A stretch of 64,000 bases of DNA from Bullera alba (taxonomy: Eukaryota; Basidiomycota; Tremellomycetes; Tremellales; Bulleraceae), in assembly GCA_001600095.1 (NCBI GenBank), contig BCIX01000001.1, forward strand, positions 5,481,198 to 5,545,197. Direction: 5' to 3'. The notes below the pieces were generated by a model. The model did no database searches. It saw only the letters and a program-made list of their open reading frames with translations, and was not told the DNA's origin. Positions 1 through 13,600 of the stretch are shown in pieces. Position 1 is the stretch's first letter; each line of letters begins with the position of its first letter. The position numbers and the translations under genes were made by a program.

Positions 1-1203
1 TTGTCATTTTTGTTATTGTACCATAGATGTAGATCCTTGGTAAATATCCCTTTGGCTCCACCGAGAATGATACTGCGATCACCGGCACCTGGGATTCTAC
101 CTCGACCTTGGCGGGGGATCATGTAATCGACCTCTCCAGGTCCGAAGCGGATACCATAGGAGTACTTCAGCGGTCCGGGTAGGCCACCGGGTGAATGTGA
201 TGGTGCAGGCGTTATCGAACAAGCTGCACCCCGGACTGGGAAGATAAGCTCCTTGAACTCAGGTAAGAATGACGAGGTGTATGCGTTCGAGGCCACTACC
301 ACGGATTTGGCCGTGATGGATCCTCTTGCGGTGGTGACGACCCAGGAGGTCCCGTCCGGAGCCCGGTCCAAAGACAAAGCAGGCGTGTGCGTCTGAAGGT
401 TCATTCCCTTCTGTACGCTCTTTCGTATCACTGAGTGAGGGTCCAAGTCAGTCGTCTGTCTGTCATATACCACGAGGCACTGGACTCACAAGAGGTTGCT
501 AGCTTATAAGGCCACAGGTGTCCCGCGGGATAGCTGATGCCCCAGACACCGCCCTTGATACCAGTGATTTGTTCCAATTCCCTTGGATCGTCCACGGCTC
601 GCACATCCCCATTCTTGATACTCTGCGGCCAGGCTTTCAATCTCGCTTCGTAGTCCTTCTTGCCCTCTCTAGCATCGGCTTCACTGAAAAAGACGTCGAA
701 CGCCCGTGTGACGTGCATATCGCAGTCCATGTCTTCTTCCCTGACGAGGTCGGCGTACTGCCCCAGCGCGGCCTCTTCGAATTCCAAGACCTGGTTGGAG
801 ATCTCCGGGTTGTGCTTGGTCGCTGAAGCCCGGTATCCGAGGTATGTGAGGGGTTTGCAGTGTCCACCTAGTACTTATCAGCCGGACGTCCTCAGCCTGG
901 TGTCGTCCTCGACTCACCGTTTCGAGCTGTGGCACTACCGCAGACTTCGCCCGCTTCCAGCATGACCATGGACGGCTTTCTGCCCTGTATCCGAGCATCG
1001 GCGTACAGATGATGGCTCATCATAGCACCTGTGAGACCGCTCCCCACAATCACCACATCCGCCGTTCTTGGCAGACTTTTGGTCGTCTGGGCATTTTGTA
1101 GTAGTGGATCCCTCTCGGTGAGCCAGAATGACTCTGTTCGATTGGCGACGGGGAGAAGGCGCTCTTGCGAGCTCGATCCGCTCGAATTGTTGGTCGGCTT
1201 CAT
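1..1203 (-). CDS. FAD-dependent oxidoreductase (DAO family), 3' part outside window
   Basis: This is a flavin-dependent amine or amino-acid oxidase-type enzyme. The Rossmann dinucleotide motif VVIVGSGLTG lies at about residues 50-59, after a Ser-rich leader, followed by the DAO-type block LEAGEVCGSATARNGGH. Three exons join in phase: 1203-918, 867-490 and 430 to beyond position 1, with GTGAGT donors. The longer reading to 1269 begins at a GTG, so I take the ATG at 1203. Exon 3 reads VVVASNAYTSSFLPEF, the usual DAO segment. The C-terminus is beyond the left edge. The substrate cannot be told; relatives oxidise sarcosine, glycine, D-amino acids or other amines. There is no obvious signal peptide. 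The gene lies downstream of a Zn2Cys6 regulator on the same strand, which might suggest control but is weak evidence. Confidence 0.85.
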
Positions 1204-1640
1204 GTCGGTCTTGTGTGAACGCAAAGTGGTTTCGGTACTGGTTGAGGTGTTCTTTTCGACAGAAAGCACTCTATCTTAGAGGTACACCAATTTTGGCTTC
1301 TCAAGGCGTCGACGCTCGACCACAGGCAGCGCTCATGATACCGACTTATACAGGCTACCGCCAGTTGGCTAGTATCGACAGGGAGTTGGCCGACCAACGA
1401 TATGCTTGCGCCGTATCATATCAGGGCCGGATTAAGCCGGGTGGCAAACGAGATAAGCGACGCTTCGGCCACGCCAGGCACGGTCGTATACTCGATGCCC
1501 AGTCGACCATGGCTCTATTATGGGTCTGATCAGGTCTGAGCAGGTCTCTTCAATACTGACGTATACATTCCCAGCAGATAGACTTGACTAGACGTCACCA
1601 TCGCATCACACCGTACCGAACCCCAAATGTCGACACTCCG
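1204..1640. other. Intergenic, presumed promoter of the oxidoreductase gene
   Basis: This gap of about 440 bp lies between two minus-strand genes. It should hold the promoter and 5' UTR of the oxidoreductase and the 3' UTR of the transcription factor. A short imperfect repeat of the type TCAGGTCTGA is visible near 1528-1545. I see no coding or RNA gene. Confidence 0.5.
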
Positions 1641-4268
1641 TCAGATCAGCAGAACGTTCTTATCCAGCTTCTTCATCACTTCGTTCCAAGGTCGTTTCCC
1701 TTCTCCCGCATCGATGCACCGCCACTGCTCTTCCAGCAACGCACGCTATCGACTATCAGCCCATATCCTCCCATAGGGGTGACGCCCCGGACTCACAGCA
1801 GCCTCCAGGTCCTCGCAGTAGTCAGAGTGGAAGGCGTCGAAGAGCGACCGGACCTTTTCTCGAGTTGTCGGCACGCAGAACACCCCGGCGATAAGGAGAG
1901 GCCAGATGAGCATGACCGACATGCGCATCGCAGAGGCTTCACTGCATAGCTCCAGTACGTGGTTTACCGCAGCGACGATGCGAGGCGTAGTGGTCGGCTG
2001 CTCAAGTATCTATCCGGTTGTCAGACAGAAACGGGTAAAGCGAGAGGCAGCTGTAACTCACGTCTCCGAGGATGTATACCACAGCCATGTATTTGTAGAT
2101 GTAGTCGCCACACTGCAGTCACGATGAGTTTTACAAGTAGGAAGAATCGACTGCCCAACTCACTGTTACTCGGAAGTGCTGCGGGAGAGCGTTGAGACTG
2201 TTCCCCCAAATGTCCAGTTCCAATAACAGGCAATGACTCTCCCGGATGAAGTGCTGGCCCGCGTCCCATAACTCGTCCGGATGGCCCTTGAGGCTGATCC
2301 CTAATCGGCGTTTGTGGGAATCGAGTACCGCTATACGAGCAACCAGGTCGACCATAGCACGGGAGATCCCGAATGTTCTCTCCACAGACTCCCATTCCCA
2401 CCGAGTAGTGGAAGTTTCCACACTGTCGAACCACCAAGAATCGTAGTTTCCCAATAGCGCGGGCTCCTTGCCTGTGATGAAAGAGCCTAGAGACAAGATT
2501 ATCAGTACAAGTAATTCTATCACGGCGTGTGCGACCCACTGAAGACGTCGTGGGTTGCCAGATTCTCGAGCAGATACCGCCTAGTGAAGGAGTATTCGTC
2601 GGGCTTGAGCATAGCCTGTGGTCCTCCCTTCTTTGCAATCAGGTTGAGCGCAAATTCCATATTGTCTCTCCACGTCGTATCCGCCAGCAGGACCTACGGC
2701 CCGATTAGCTCGACCCCTTGTTTCGGAAGACAGACTCACGTCTCGTATACAAAGCAATGTGCAGGCAGCCAACAAGGTGTCAACTGCCACAAGTCAGCGT
2801 GGTCGTAACTGAAAGCAGGAGAGTGACTCACTTTGATGTGTGCCGTTATCTGAGCTGGCTGATAGAGTGATATTGGACAAAGCAGCTTTCTTGAATTTCT
2901 CGCTCATGGTCCGGAGTTGCGCTTTCTGGTGTGCCCAAGCTGCGCCCAGATTTGGCAAGCCCATATGCTCCTCCGTTTCGTGGGCGAAATGAGCGACACT
3001 GGTACTGAGCATGCTCATCCGCATCGCCGCTGATGCTGCCGACTTTGTATCGAGAAGTCTAAGGGGCGTACATAGAGCCAAGAGGGGATTGGGGCCGATG
3101 TTGCCCATCGTGATCAAGATCCGGCTGGTGACATTGCAGTAGTGATGGAACAATGTCCGGGCTGTCGAGGAGGGAAAAGCATTGGTGAGGACATCCGTGC
3201 TGGTGCCTAAGCCTCCCGATGCAGTCAAGGCGCGTTGGCGATGAGACGGACCGTACTCGAACAAGGCCTCATCGAAGACCAGAGCTCTGAACCGGACATC
3301 AAAAACGCCATCCCTGACCGGTATCCAGGTGACTTACTGTAGTAGGCCGTCTATGACTGCCATCCGAGGCGGCAGTATGGACGAAGGGGTAGACGCTTTT
3401 CCAGTGGTTGAGGATACTGCTTCTTTGCCTTTGCCCACACGCCGGGACAGGAGTGCAGACTTGCCCAAGTTTGCAAATTGAGGTAACGTCGCTACTGCAG
3501 GGGTGGAGGAAGACGCAGGGGGATCCCAATTGACGGGAAGTGTTTGACTGGGTGACGTCTGCGGCAGGAACGCCGAAGGCGAGAACATGTTGGGATTGAA
3601 GTCTGGCAGAAGGTCATTGAGGAAGCTCAAGTCGGGTGAGATATAGTTCTGAAATCAAGCGAACAGCGGTCAGCGAGCACCTCACTGGCGACAAGTGTGC
3701 CCAGCTTACCTGGTCTTTAGTGGCAGGCGATTGCGACGATCCTAGTATACCTCCAGAGGGTATGTTGAATATCTCACTGGGTGACAATTGAGCAGGTGAA
3801 CCAGAACGTTCACTCGTTCCATTTGTCTTCTCCCCATTTCCTGCACCCGGCACTTCGCTCGGTCCAGCCTCAGCTCCAACCGATGCCGAAGTCTCCGAGC
3901 GTCGTCTACTGTTTCCGCTGACAGACTTCCTCTTCTCGTTGCTGTCTTTGACAGGTGGATACTCGCACTCTCGCTGTCCTGCCACGCATCTCAGGCATGT
4001 CGGTGTCGTTTCGTCACATTTCACCTTGTGCTGTCGGCAAGCTAAACACCCCTTGGTGCTGCGGGAGAATTTGACCCTCTTCCTAGGTTGATTCTGATCG
4101 AATTCCTCTGTCGCCTGGAGGACAGATCTCGCTCGGTTCGCATCCACAATCCGACCTTGCAAAGTATCGTAGGTCAGACAGAGATTCTCGTCGTTTCCTA
4201 AAACATTGGCCAAAAGATCACTTACGAGCTTGCCTCGAGATCTCTGCGTAGTCCAGATGGAGCGACAT
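1641..4268 (-). CDS. Zn2Cys6 fungal transcription factor
   Basis: A binuclear zinc-cluster DNA-binding protein, presumably nuclear. The cluster CLACRQHKVKCDETTPTC-x2-C-x6-C lies near residue 42 and is preceded by a basic stretch (RKRVKFSR). A Ser/Pro-rich region follows, then an alpha-helical fungal_trans_2-like regulatory domain (FEYGPSHRQRAL; NYDSWWFD) and the tail EEQWRCIDAGEGKRPWNEVM. I resolved ten exons in phase: 4268-4226, 4155-3710, 3648-3338, 3286-2832, 2783-2740, 2693-2540, 2486-2164, 2112-2062, 2009-1797, 1745-1641. They total 2145 nt, or 714 aa. The start is the ATG at 4268 (MSLHLDYAEISRQA), spliced over a 70-nt intron onto RIVDANRARS. An apparent ATG at 4213 lies inside that intron. 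Target genes are unknown. Confidence 0.9.
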
Positions 4269-4604
4269 GGCGATTTGGGCCCAGTATAATGTCAGCAGTG
4301 TGACCAGAAACCCAATGCGAGGTTGCCCAATCGTTCATGTGCTGTTTAACGAGTTGAAGTCGGCCCCAACTCGGCCCAGCAAGCAGCAAGCGGGCCGGAG
4401 GTTGTTTTGCTTCCGTCCTTCGAGTCAGAGAATACCCTACTCGTAGCTTTGAATCATGGTGTGCATTCGACATGAACGAACGACTCCCGGGGTATACTAA
4501 TATACTGTATGTACGATCATGCTGTTGTATTGTGAGAATGTATAGAGCGGCTGCACCAAGGGCGAGCAGACACTCTTCGGATCGCGGACTGTGTGGGTCT
4601 TTAC
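4269..4604. other. Intergenic between TOM1 3' end and the Zn2Cys6 gene
   Basis: A 336-bp spacer between same-strand genes, presumed 3' UTR of TOM1 and promoter of the transcription factor. An AT-rich stretch around 4495-4540 (tactaatatactgtatgta) is the only notable composition change. I see no gene. Confidence 0.5.
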
Positions 4605-7600
4605 TCATGACTTGCCAAATCCTCCAGTCTCCGTGACAGCGAACATCAACTTTTCTCGAAGCTGCTCGTACGAAGAGTAGGTAGGAAGCAGGAGCAGATT
4701 GAAGCACGTGCTTGCTTGAGGTAGACTGCCTTCCTTGGAGTAGAGCTGGACGAAAGTGATCAGTCAAATACTCCTCTCGAATTGTGGCGCTTGAGACAAC
4801 TCACCTTTTGCAGCTGGAAGGGCTGGATACCTGAAGCACCTTGTAGTTGCGTAAAGCCTCCGAGCGGCACTCGCGAAGACGAGGTGACGAACATCAAGAA
4901 CCGAGATCGCTCCTCTTGCGAAAGACTTCGAAGGGCTCGCCAGAACCATCCAACCTCGGGATCGGTCGACTTCCAGCCGCTCATTTGAGTGGAATTCTTG
5001 AGCTCGTCGACATCCACGGTGGTGATACCGGAGATCAGCACTAAAGAAGGTTAGCGTATGTTCATTGAACATGTGTGATCAGAGACTCACGTTCAAGCTG
5101 ATCGGGCTCGAAGATCTGGATGAGTTGTCGGGGGATAATCCTGCGAAACAGTCAGCGATTGCGAAAAAGCCGTAGAACACTCAAACTCACTCGTAGAAGC
5201 CTTGCAGGAACGCCTTGTTCTGCTCTTTAATCGAATTGTCGAGTCGATACGAGACGACCAGTCTGACGTATTCTTCCTTGTTCTCCTCTGTCACGGGAAT
5301 TGACGCTCCATTCTCCTTGAGCTCCACGACCTTGGTCTCGCCGAATTGATCATCTTCGATCGTGAACTCTTGCTGCGGGGAAGATAGGGTCAGCCAAAGT
5401 CATGTCCTGCCATCAAAGCACTCACGTCAATGACGTTGGTAATGTCATTGTCCAGCATCCATTGGAGAGATTTATGATACCTACTCTGGATCAGTATGGA
5501 TGACCTTGACGCTGTCCCGCTTGACACTTACTCTGGGTCGATACTCTCCAGGTCTCTGATGTCAACAGACCGTCCGAGGATCTGCTTGTAGAACGCTCGA
5601 CTGAAGTACGCGTCCAGCAGTCGACCGTCGTAAACTGCCTTTCCGATGACGTGACCAATGAATTTGAAGTACGCCAGGTGTTGCTCGTTGACGGACGAAT
5701 GCTTGTTTGGTTGATAGGTCTGTTGATCGGCTGCACACGGCTCGAACAGGGCGAAATTCGGGTCGAAGATCTGTTGAGCGAGTACGCTGAACCACTCCCG
5801 CGACACACCTCCAGCATCGATACCGTCCTCGCCGGTGAACTTGACGCCTAGCTTGCCGTACTTGATCTCCTCACCGGACCTGTATCTGAGAGCACGGAAC
5901 GAGTCTTCAAAGACGTACTGCCGTCGGACGTTCAGGTGGAGGTGACCAGATGGTACGATCTCATCCTTTTTCTTCTTCAATTTCTGGAAGAACCAATGTC
6001 GCTTGTTGTCAAAGTCCAGCACTTTGGAGTTGCGGATGAGCAGCGAGAATGAGCCGCTGAGTAGTGCCGGAGTGTTTCGAACAATGGCATTCAGGATTTT
6101 CCTGTGTGTAGTCGTGAAGGAGAGGAAAAGGTCGCTGGTATCTGGCGAAGCGGACACAGGTGGAGCGGAGGGTGATCGCACTTCACGAGAAGTGGCACGT
6201 CGGTATTTGCAGATCACCATCAATGTCTCAACGAGAGGCAGGAGCACCAGGGCTATCTGCTCGGTGTTGTCCTTGTCCTCGACCAGGTCGAGGCATCGTC
6301 GAAGTTCCGTCCATAGCGGATCAAAGTCGAAAGAGGCAAAGATCTTGCTGACGGCAGCTTCGGAGTCTGTCATAGTCTCTCCAGGTGGATCCGAGTCGAC
6401 CGTACTGAGGTGTAGATATTCGATTGTCTTGAGCAGTCTCAACAGTCGGGCTTGGCGGGATGTTGGGGCCGAGAACGCGATGAGGCTCGAATCGTTGGCG
6501 TCAAAGGCAGAGTTGCCTAGAGCTGTGCCCAGGGAGGCCAATTCACCCTGTAGCGCCTGTCCAAGTGTTGCGGAGCAATCCTTCAGCTCGTTGAGCAGAA
6601 TTTCCTTGACCGATGGGTCATAGCAGAGATTCTGCATCGTCACCAGCGATTGGGTAAAGTTGCGGCTCGAGCATTCGCCAACTGTTAAAGTGTTGATCAC
6701 CAGGCGAAGAACTGAGGCGGGGATGACAGGCGGCGCAGTCAAACCGGTCTTCGCGGTCGACTTGTCTGCGGGTGTAAGTTCAGGCACAGAGCCAGAGGCT
6801 CCCTCTGTGGCGCTGGTGTTCGAAGGCTCGACTACTGCTGTGGCTGACGCTGGGGCTGGTGGAGCCGATTCTGGTGCCTTGTCCTTCGACTCAGGCTCGG
6901 CAGATTTCTTGATACTGGCCAGTGGGCGGGTTACGGTGACCAGAAGAGCAGTGAGGGATTCCATGATTCCAGCAGAGGCGACCAGGCTGATTCGGTCCAG
7001 TAGTCCGAGAAGAACGACAATCGGGTACTTTGTCTGTGGAACAGCCCTATCCTTGCCTTTGCCTTTCTTGCTTGAAAACTTCTTGAGACCTACACCGTGA
7101 TCTTGCTCGGTCAGGAAGAAGTTGACGGCTTGGTTGTTCGCGGTGACAATGTGAGTGAGTGCCTCCAGACATCGCTGAGCGATGAAGATCGGAATGTTCT
7201 CGGATTGAAGATGCACGAACAGGCCAGGAGTTCCAAATGGTGCAGGGGACTCGGCGACCTGAGCTTTAGAGGTCGACTTGGGTGTCGACAGGGCCCGTAA
7301 AGACATTTGCTGAAAACTTCGGTCCACGGCAAGGAGATCTCCTGAGCCATCTTGCACCACCGATAGGAGTAGATTAAGGAGATCGGACCTGGTGGTACTG
7401 TTGACGCAAAGATTGCCCAGGATCCTGAACAAGTGCCCTTTCCTGAATGCCTCGGGGAAGAAGAGCAACCTGACGATGGCGGCGATTCCGGGTTTGTCCA
7501 ACAGTTGAATGGCATCTCGTGGAGCCTTTGGAGGTGCGGGGACTTCTGCCGGGGCATCGCGCCTACCGCTGGGGCCGACACCTAGGATGCGGCTCAGGTT

Positions 7601-10600
7601 TGGCATATTACCGCCACGAGGGTTGAGCATCATGACGTCTTCGAGCTCAGAGCTCAAGGCTGCCAAGAATCCAGCTGACATGGCCTCGGTGGGAAGCGCG
7701 TTTGGTGGAACTGCTCGTTGCTCTCCCGCTGGCCGATTGCGTCTGGCATTCTCCATTTGCTCTTGCATCATCACCTCGGCTCGAATCTCTGGCGGTAGAG
7801 CATCGAGGAACTCGGAATTGATGGTCATAGCACCGCTGGGAATGGCCGTATTGGCATTTCGAGTGGTCCTGTTGTGCTCCCGCATATGCTGCTCGATGAC
7901 GTCGGCTCGCATGTCTTCTGGGAGGGCTTGCAGGAATTCCAGATCGATACCGGTATCCGTAATGTCGACATCTTGACCTCTGACAGAGACTACTGTTCGA
8001 GCAAGGCTCGGTTCTGGCTCGGGCGCCGGATCGGCGGCGGGCGCTGTCTGGGAAGTACTGCCGGATGGAGCATCCGCTTGCGCTTGATAACGAGGTCAGC
8101 CAGACACACCGAGAAGAGATAGAAGTTGTACTGTACTCACGCATGTCTACGTCTTGGTTGGAGCTAGACCCTGCTGCCGGCAAGGGTGTAGGGACTCGAG
8201 ATTCCGGCAGGGTGACAGCCGCGGCTCTGGCCAGTTCTTCCTCTCGATTCTTAGCCTTCTCCTTGGCCTCTTCCTCTTTGCGTCTGGCGGCGACCGCAGC
8301 AGCCCCCTCTTCCGCCGTTCGTCTCTTCTCGGCCTCCTCTTCAGCCGATCGCTTAGCCTCTGGCAATAGTCTGTTGATGATGTGCAGTGCCAGCCTTGAT
8401 GTGAGCTGCTTGAGACGAGCTGGGCTGATGCTCAACTCGTCTTGCCATCTTTGAGCCGTGGGTTGAGGACTGTAGTCCAGCTTGACTTCCTGAGCGGCTG
8501 TCGCAGGCTCTCGGTTCCGTCGAGATGGGAACATGAAAGACCGTCCACCGATGGACAAGTGCACTGAACCGTTTTCACCTTCAGAGAAGTTGATTCGAAC
8601 GGATTCCGTACCACCTTGACCCGCTTGTACCAGCAGTTCTTCGAGCATTCGGATAGCTTCTCGACCGCCAGCGAGCTCGAGCGCGGCATAGAGCTCGTTA
8701 AGACTGCCTTGATGGGCTCGCAAGGGTCGCGAGGGGTCACGTTGACCTGGGTTCATCATGAGGGGGTGTTGTGCTGGGACCGCGCCACTTGTCGGTGGGC
8801 GACGGATCGATCCGAACATCGCCGACGATGCTATTCCGCGGTCTAAGCACATCAGCAAAGAAGCTCAACAGGCAACATACCTAGGAGGCGGGAGATAGAG
8901 CGGTGCGTCGCGTCTGACAAGGGATGATCGTTCTGTCCACCTTGTAACCATCCCCATGATTGACTGGGTCGTCCTCCTCCTAAGCCAGCTTGTCCGCTCA
9001 TCGAGGTGGGATCGCTCATGTCAGGGCCGAGTCTAGCGCGAGAAAATCAGCTCGTCGTCATTCAAATAGGTGTGGCGAACATACTCTGGATCCTCCATGT
9101 CATCGAGCTCGTCCATATCATCCATGTCTTCCATGCCCATCATGTCACCGATGTCACCCAATTCGTCCATGTCGACCATGTCGTCCATATCGTCCTCGTC
9201 CTCGTCACCTTCTTCATCCTCGTCGTAGAATTCTAGATAGGAAGTCAGCTTTTGAAAATTCGTTTACACCAGTATCGCTCACCTTCGCCTTGGAAGACAT
9301 TTTCTGCGAGATGACCAATCTGCGATAGCTCATCTCCATGACCATCTTCGTCGTTCTCCTCGTCCCACTGGTCATCGTCACCCATCTCTGGATCTCCAAT
9401 GACCACCTCCTGTCCGTGACTGTCGGTTTCGCCATCATCATCATCGTCCATGATCTCGTCTCCATCGTCCTCGTCAACCTGCCTGTCAGCTCTACCCGAG
9501 TCTGCTTGACGTACCCAGATCCCCTCATCGTCGTGCATACCGCCACCCTCGCTCATAGACGACATCGTACCGGAGCCTTCCTCATCCTGCAGGGGGTCAG
9601 CGGTTGAAAATATGTGTTCAACTTCAGTCAGCACTTACCGTGTCGTCGTAGCCATCCATCTGTTGCTACATCAGCCAATGAAGTATACTCAGACCATAGA
9701 GCCGACTCACCATGTCGTCTTCGTCATCCTCCTCATCGTCCTCGTCGTCCTCATCATCATCATCCATCGCATCGCCACCGAGCCTGGATTCGTGATTCAG
9801 CACGAGGCAGCATGATCGACAATCTAGACGAGCTGACTCACATTCCCAACGCAGAGTTCCTGTACATGTCTGGACCCTCCTGTTCATCGTCCGACTCCAT
9901 GTCTACGTCCTCTTCCTCGTCGTCATCGCCAATTTCGTCGGCTGGCGCCTTCACTAGTTTGCTTGTGTCGGCTTTACCCCATTTGACCGAGATTTTAGTG
10001 CTGGCAAGTGTCAGTGGGTAGCATGGGAGTGAGCAGTCCGACTCACAGATGCTCCAGCGCTTTTAAAAGAGATGCCAGAACGACTCTGACGCCCGGATAG
10101 TTAAGGTCGATTTCGCCGATAATCGCTGTCAGTTGATTGACGTAGTTCTTCTCAAGCATGAGTTTGGCCAGGTGCATTTTCGAGCTATCGTTGTCGGAAG
10201 TCGCCGTTGTTGAAGTGGCCGCCAAGAGGTGGTAGATGAGCTCGCCTAGAGCCCAGTACCTTCCGTATCGGACGCCTGCGTTTCCAGTCGGAGCATCTTT
10301 GAACGCCTTGAGCAACGTGTCGAGGACGGTCCGCCGAACATTTGCCAATTCCTCCGACACGTCCTTCAAGTCGGTCGAGGCCGTGACGTCGGAGCACAGA
10401 GCGACAACACAGGAGCCCCACCAGCTGGAGATCTCACGCTTCCTCGCTCGTTCAAGGTCGATACTCTCTTCGCCAACGGATAGGTCGGTGTTCAGGTCGA
10501 GGTTGCAGATGAGCTCGGTGACGATCGTGCTGAGACTTGCTTTGTGGCCTTCGACAATAGCTTGCTTTTTCAAGGAAGCAAGCAGGATGGTCTTGGCGGG

Positions 10601-13600
10601 GAGATAAGATCCGACCAGTTCGGTAACGACTGACACCAGAAGGGATAGGTATGAGTGTGACTTTTGAGCGGCGGTCTTTGATTTCTCGTCCTCCTCTGCG
10701 GGCAGCCTGAGGATGTGGAGTGTCTGCTCTATCTCCAGGAGCAGCATGTCCATGACGGACGTCAAGTGTTGGTCTTGCTCGGCGGCCATTGTACCCTCTG
10801 CCTTGACGTCCTTGACGTCCTTGCGGGGTCGGATGTGGTAGACCGAAGTCGGGGGCAGAGCATCCACAAGAGCGCACTCCTGCTCGACGCACTTGATGAA
10901 CTGTTGAGGGTCTCGCGCCGCCACATGTCGGAGCTGCTTGACAAAGTGGTTGACGTCGGTCACCTTGTTTCTCTGAGGCGTAAGGTAATGCTTGACCTGG
11001 CTCCTGACCGTTTCTTGGAGCGTCGACGACCTTTCGAAAGTGTGGCGAACAATCATGGCGGCGAAAGGCTGACAACCCTGTATCTTGGCCGGAGGTTGCC
11101 GGAATGACCGGAGTACATTGGCGATATCGTCGGCTGACAGAAGATCCGGGTTCCGTCTGGTCACAATCGCCAAAACCCTCAAGCCGGAGAGCAACTCTTC
11201 GCGGGCAACGTTGCTGTCGGCGACCATCCCGATGGTCTGTTTGACCAAAGGCTCGATTGCCGCGGTCAGTTGCACGGGCACGGTGGACATTATGTTGTCG
11301 ACTGAGTCGTGGCCAAGCTTGACGTCCAACACGTTATCCGCGACTGATAGAATTGACTCCACGAAGAGCAACAGCGAAGTCATCCAGCGAGGTCGAGGAT
11401 CTGTGTCGATTTTGAGGCCAGCTACGATTTGAGCCGCTTTGGACAGCGCGTCGTCGCCGATTTGCACGTCGTCATTTAACCGTATGAAGATGGCTAGTAG
11501 GCGGAGTCGAGCTGACAAAGCCTTTGCTTTCTCCTCGCTAATCTTCTCGACCAAATCGAGAGTCTGACTGAAAAGGAGTGATACACCTTCAGTGCCTTTG
11601 GGCAAAGATGGCATGAGGTCGAATGCGAGGTCTTCGGCACATTCCAGGATCTCCATTGCGTGTGTTGCTATATCGTCCTTCCACGTCGCCCGCAGCTCGT
11701 TGAGTTGTTGCCTTATCGGCACTGTCGGAGTCTGATCCACCTCCATTGTCGAGTCAGTTGTTTGGCTCGATTGGGTGGTAGAATCCGCGGGCGGTTGCTC
11801 GGAACCACTCGCTGTCGTGTCGGTCGCTTGCTCTCCTGAAGCCGGCGCAGAGTCCAGCTCCATGTCCTGTGCGATGGTGGCTGGGTCTGCTACAGCTTCG
11901 GGTGCTGGCACTGCGGCAGCTTCTTCGTTTTCTGGGGCTGCGTTTGACTGTGCAGGCTCCGCCTGGCCGTTCTCTCCACCTTCCGGACCTTCCACTGCTG
12001 CCACCGGTTCGGGTTCTAGCTCGTCATTCGCCACGCCGTCGAATAGGTGCGGCATAGTGAGGATCAGCTCCGCAGCGCCGGCAATGTCGTTTCGTGCTCG
12101 GACCAATGCTGCTTCGGCAGTACCTCGTGGGAATCCCATATCGACCAGCATGTTAACTCGCTCGGGTATGGCGACCAATGGAGCTCTGACGACTGGTGGT
12201 ACCGGGATGACTCGAAGGGCAGGTGGCGGAGCAGGCTCAGTCGGCTCTTCATTGTTCCCGCCCATGATGACGAGGAAAGCTCGCACTGCAAGTCTGATGA
12301 CGGCAGTAGGCGTCGAGGTAATCCAGTTTGCGGTCCAAACCCTGTGAATGATCGGAGCGAAAGCGAGTCGCATCTTCACCAACAAGTCGGATGGCTCGAT
12401 GGCATCGGGCTCGCCTTGACGGGGATTGTTGAGAATCTGTGGGTTCTCGACAAGCGACTTGGGTGATACCAAGGCTGAGCAAATCATGAGAGCGACCCGA
12501 AGTCCGACATTGGCTCGCGCGAAGGGACTAGTAGTTTCCTGGTCGTCCGATGGGTCTGCCGCTTCGACAGCCTCTTCGACGTTGTCGACAACGCGTTCTA
12601 TAGTACTGACGAGCGTCTTTATGCCTCCCATCTTTTCGAACTTGGGGAAGAGCACAATGTTGACGTAACCTTCTTGAGCCCGCTCGTCGAAAAGGAATAT
12701 CGTTGCAAGGCCCAAGGCGACCGTGGCTGTCTGAACGTCGGTGGCGATTTCGAGATGCTTTTGAATCTCGGTGGAGATTGCACCAGCCAGCAGTTCTGCT
12801 TCCTTCTTGTGTGATGCGTCCATCGCTCGTTTCGAGTACAAGAGCTTGATCATACTCTTGAAGACTTGGATTGATACACCGTGCAAGCGTGTTGCCATCC
12901 GTTTCGCACCTGATTCTGCTGGCGCGCTCTTCGTGCCGTTGTCTTCGATGCCGAGCACGGTGGAGGGTGTAGCCGTCGATGGCGACTGACCTTTGGTCGC
13001 TGACTCCTTGAGGCGGACGTGCCCCATGAAGGCAACTCGCTGTAGCGCAGCAAGATCACTGACAAGCGTCGAGCCCTCCGAAAGCCCAAGGGCTTTCATC
13101 AGGGTCACCGAGAGTCGCGAATTCGAGAAACCATGACCGCCAAGGGCATCGCTGAGCAAGTTGAGTGTCGTGGATAGGCCTTGCAACTTCCTCAACTCTC
13201 CGCTGGGGTCAGGAGCGGACGCCGAGTCTTTGAGTGCGATCCAGTTGTCCAAAGCAGACGGTCCTTGCCAGAATTTGGTGGTTGCCTGGAGGGTTTGTTG
13301 TATCGCCGCTGCCAGACTCTGAACCAGCTTGACGTGATCGTGGTGTCCGATGTTGCGCATAATGTTGGACAGGTATGATGCCGCTTCTGTTTCGAAGAAA
13401 CGAACTGGCACAAAGGGATGCTGACCGATGTTGACCAGCAACGACAAACCGTCGGCCTTGATGAAGTCGCCGGACAGAGCGCCGTTGCGCAAAAGACCTG
13501 CCAAGAACTGAAAGTCAGCTCATCGCCATATTCGGGAGTCTCACCTTGAAAACCTTTGACGAAGCGGTCAAGTGTGAATTGGTAGGAATCGGTCTCGATG

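Noticed and set aside
1200..1269. Longer N-terminus for the FAD oxidoreductase beginning at 1269
   Set aside because: That start is a GTG codon; the first in-frame ATG is at 1203, still well before the dinucleotide motif.
4222..4767. 181-codon minus-strand ORF between TOM1 and the transcription factor
   Set aside because: Its right part is the last TOM1 exon read in the wrong frame, and the rest is spacer plus the first exon of the next gene.
9006..9815. Plus-strand hydrophobic ORFs (VDHVVHIVLV type)
   Set aside because: They are the antisense of the acidic tract of Tom1 and not a membrane protein.
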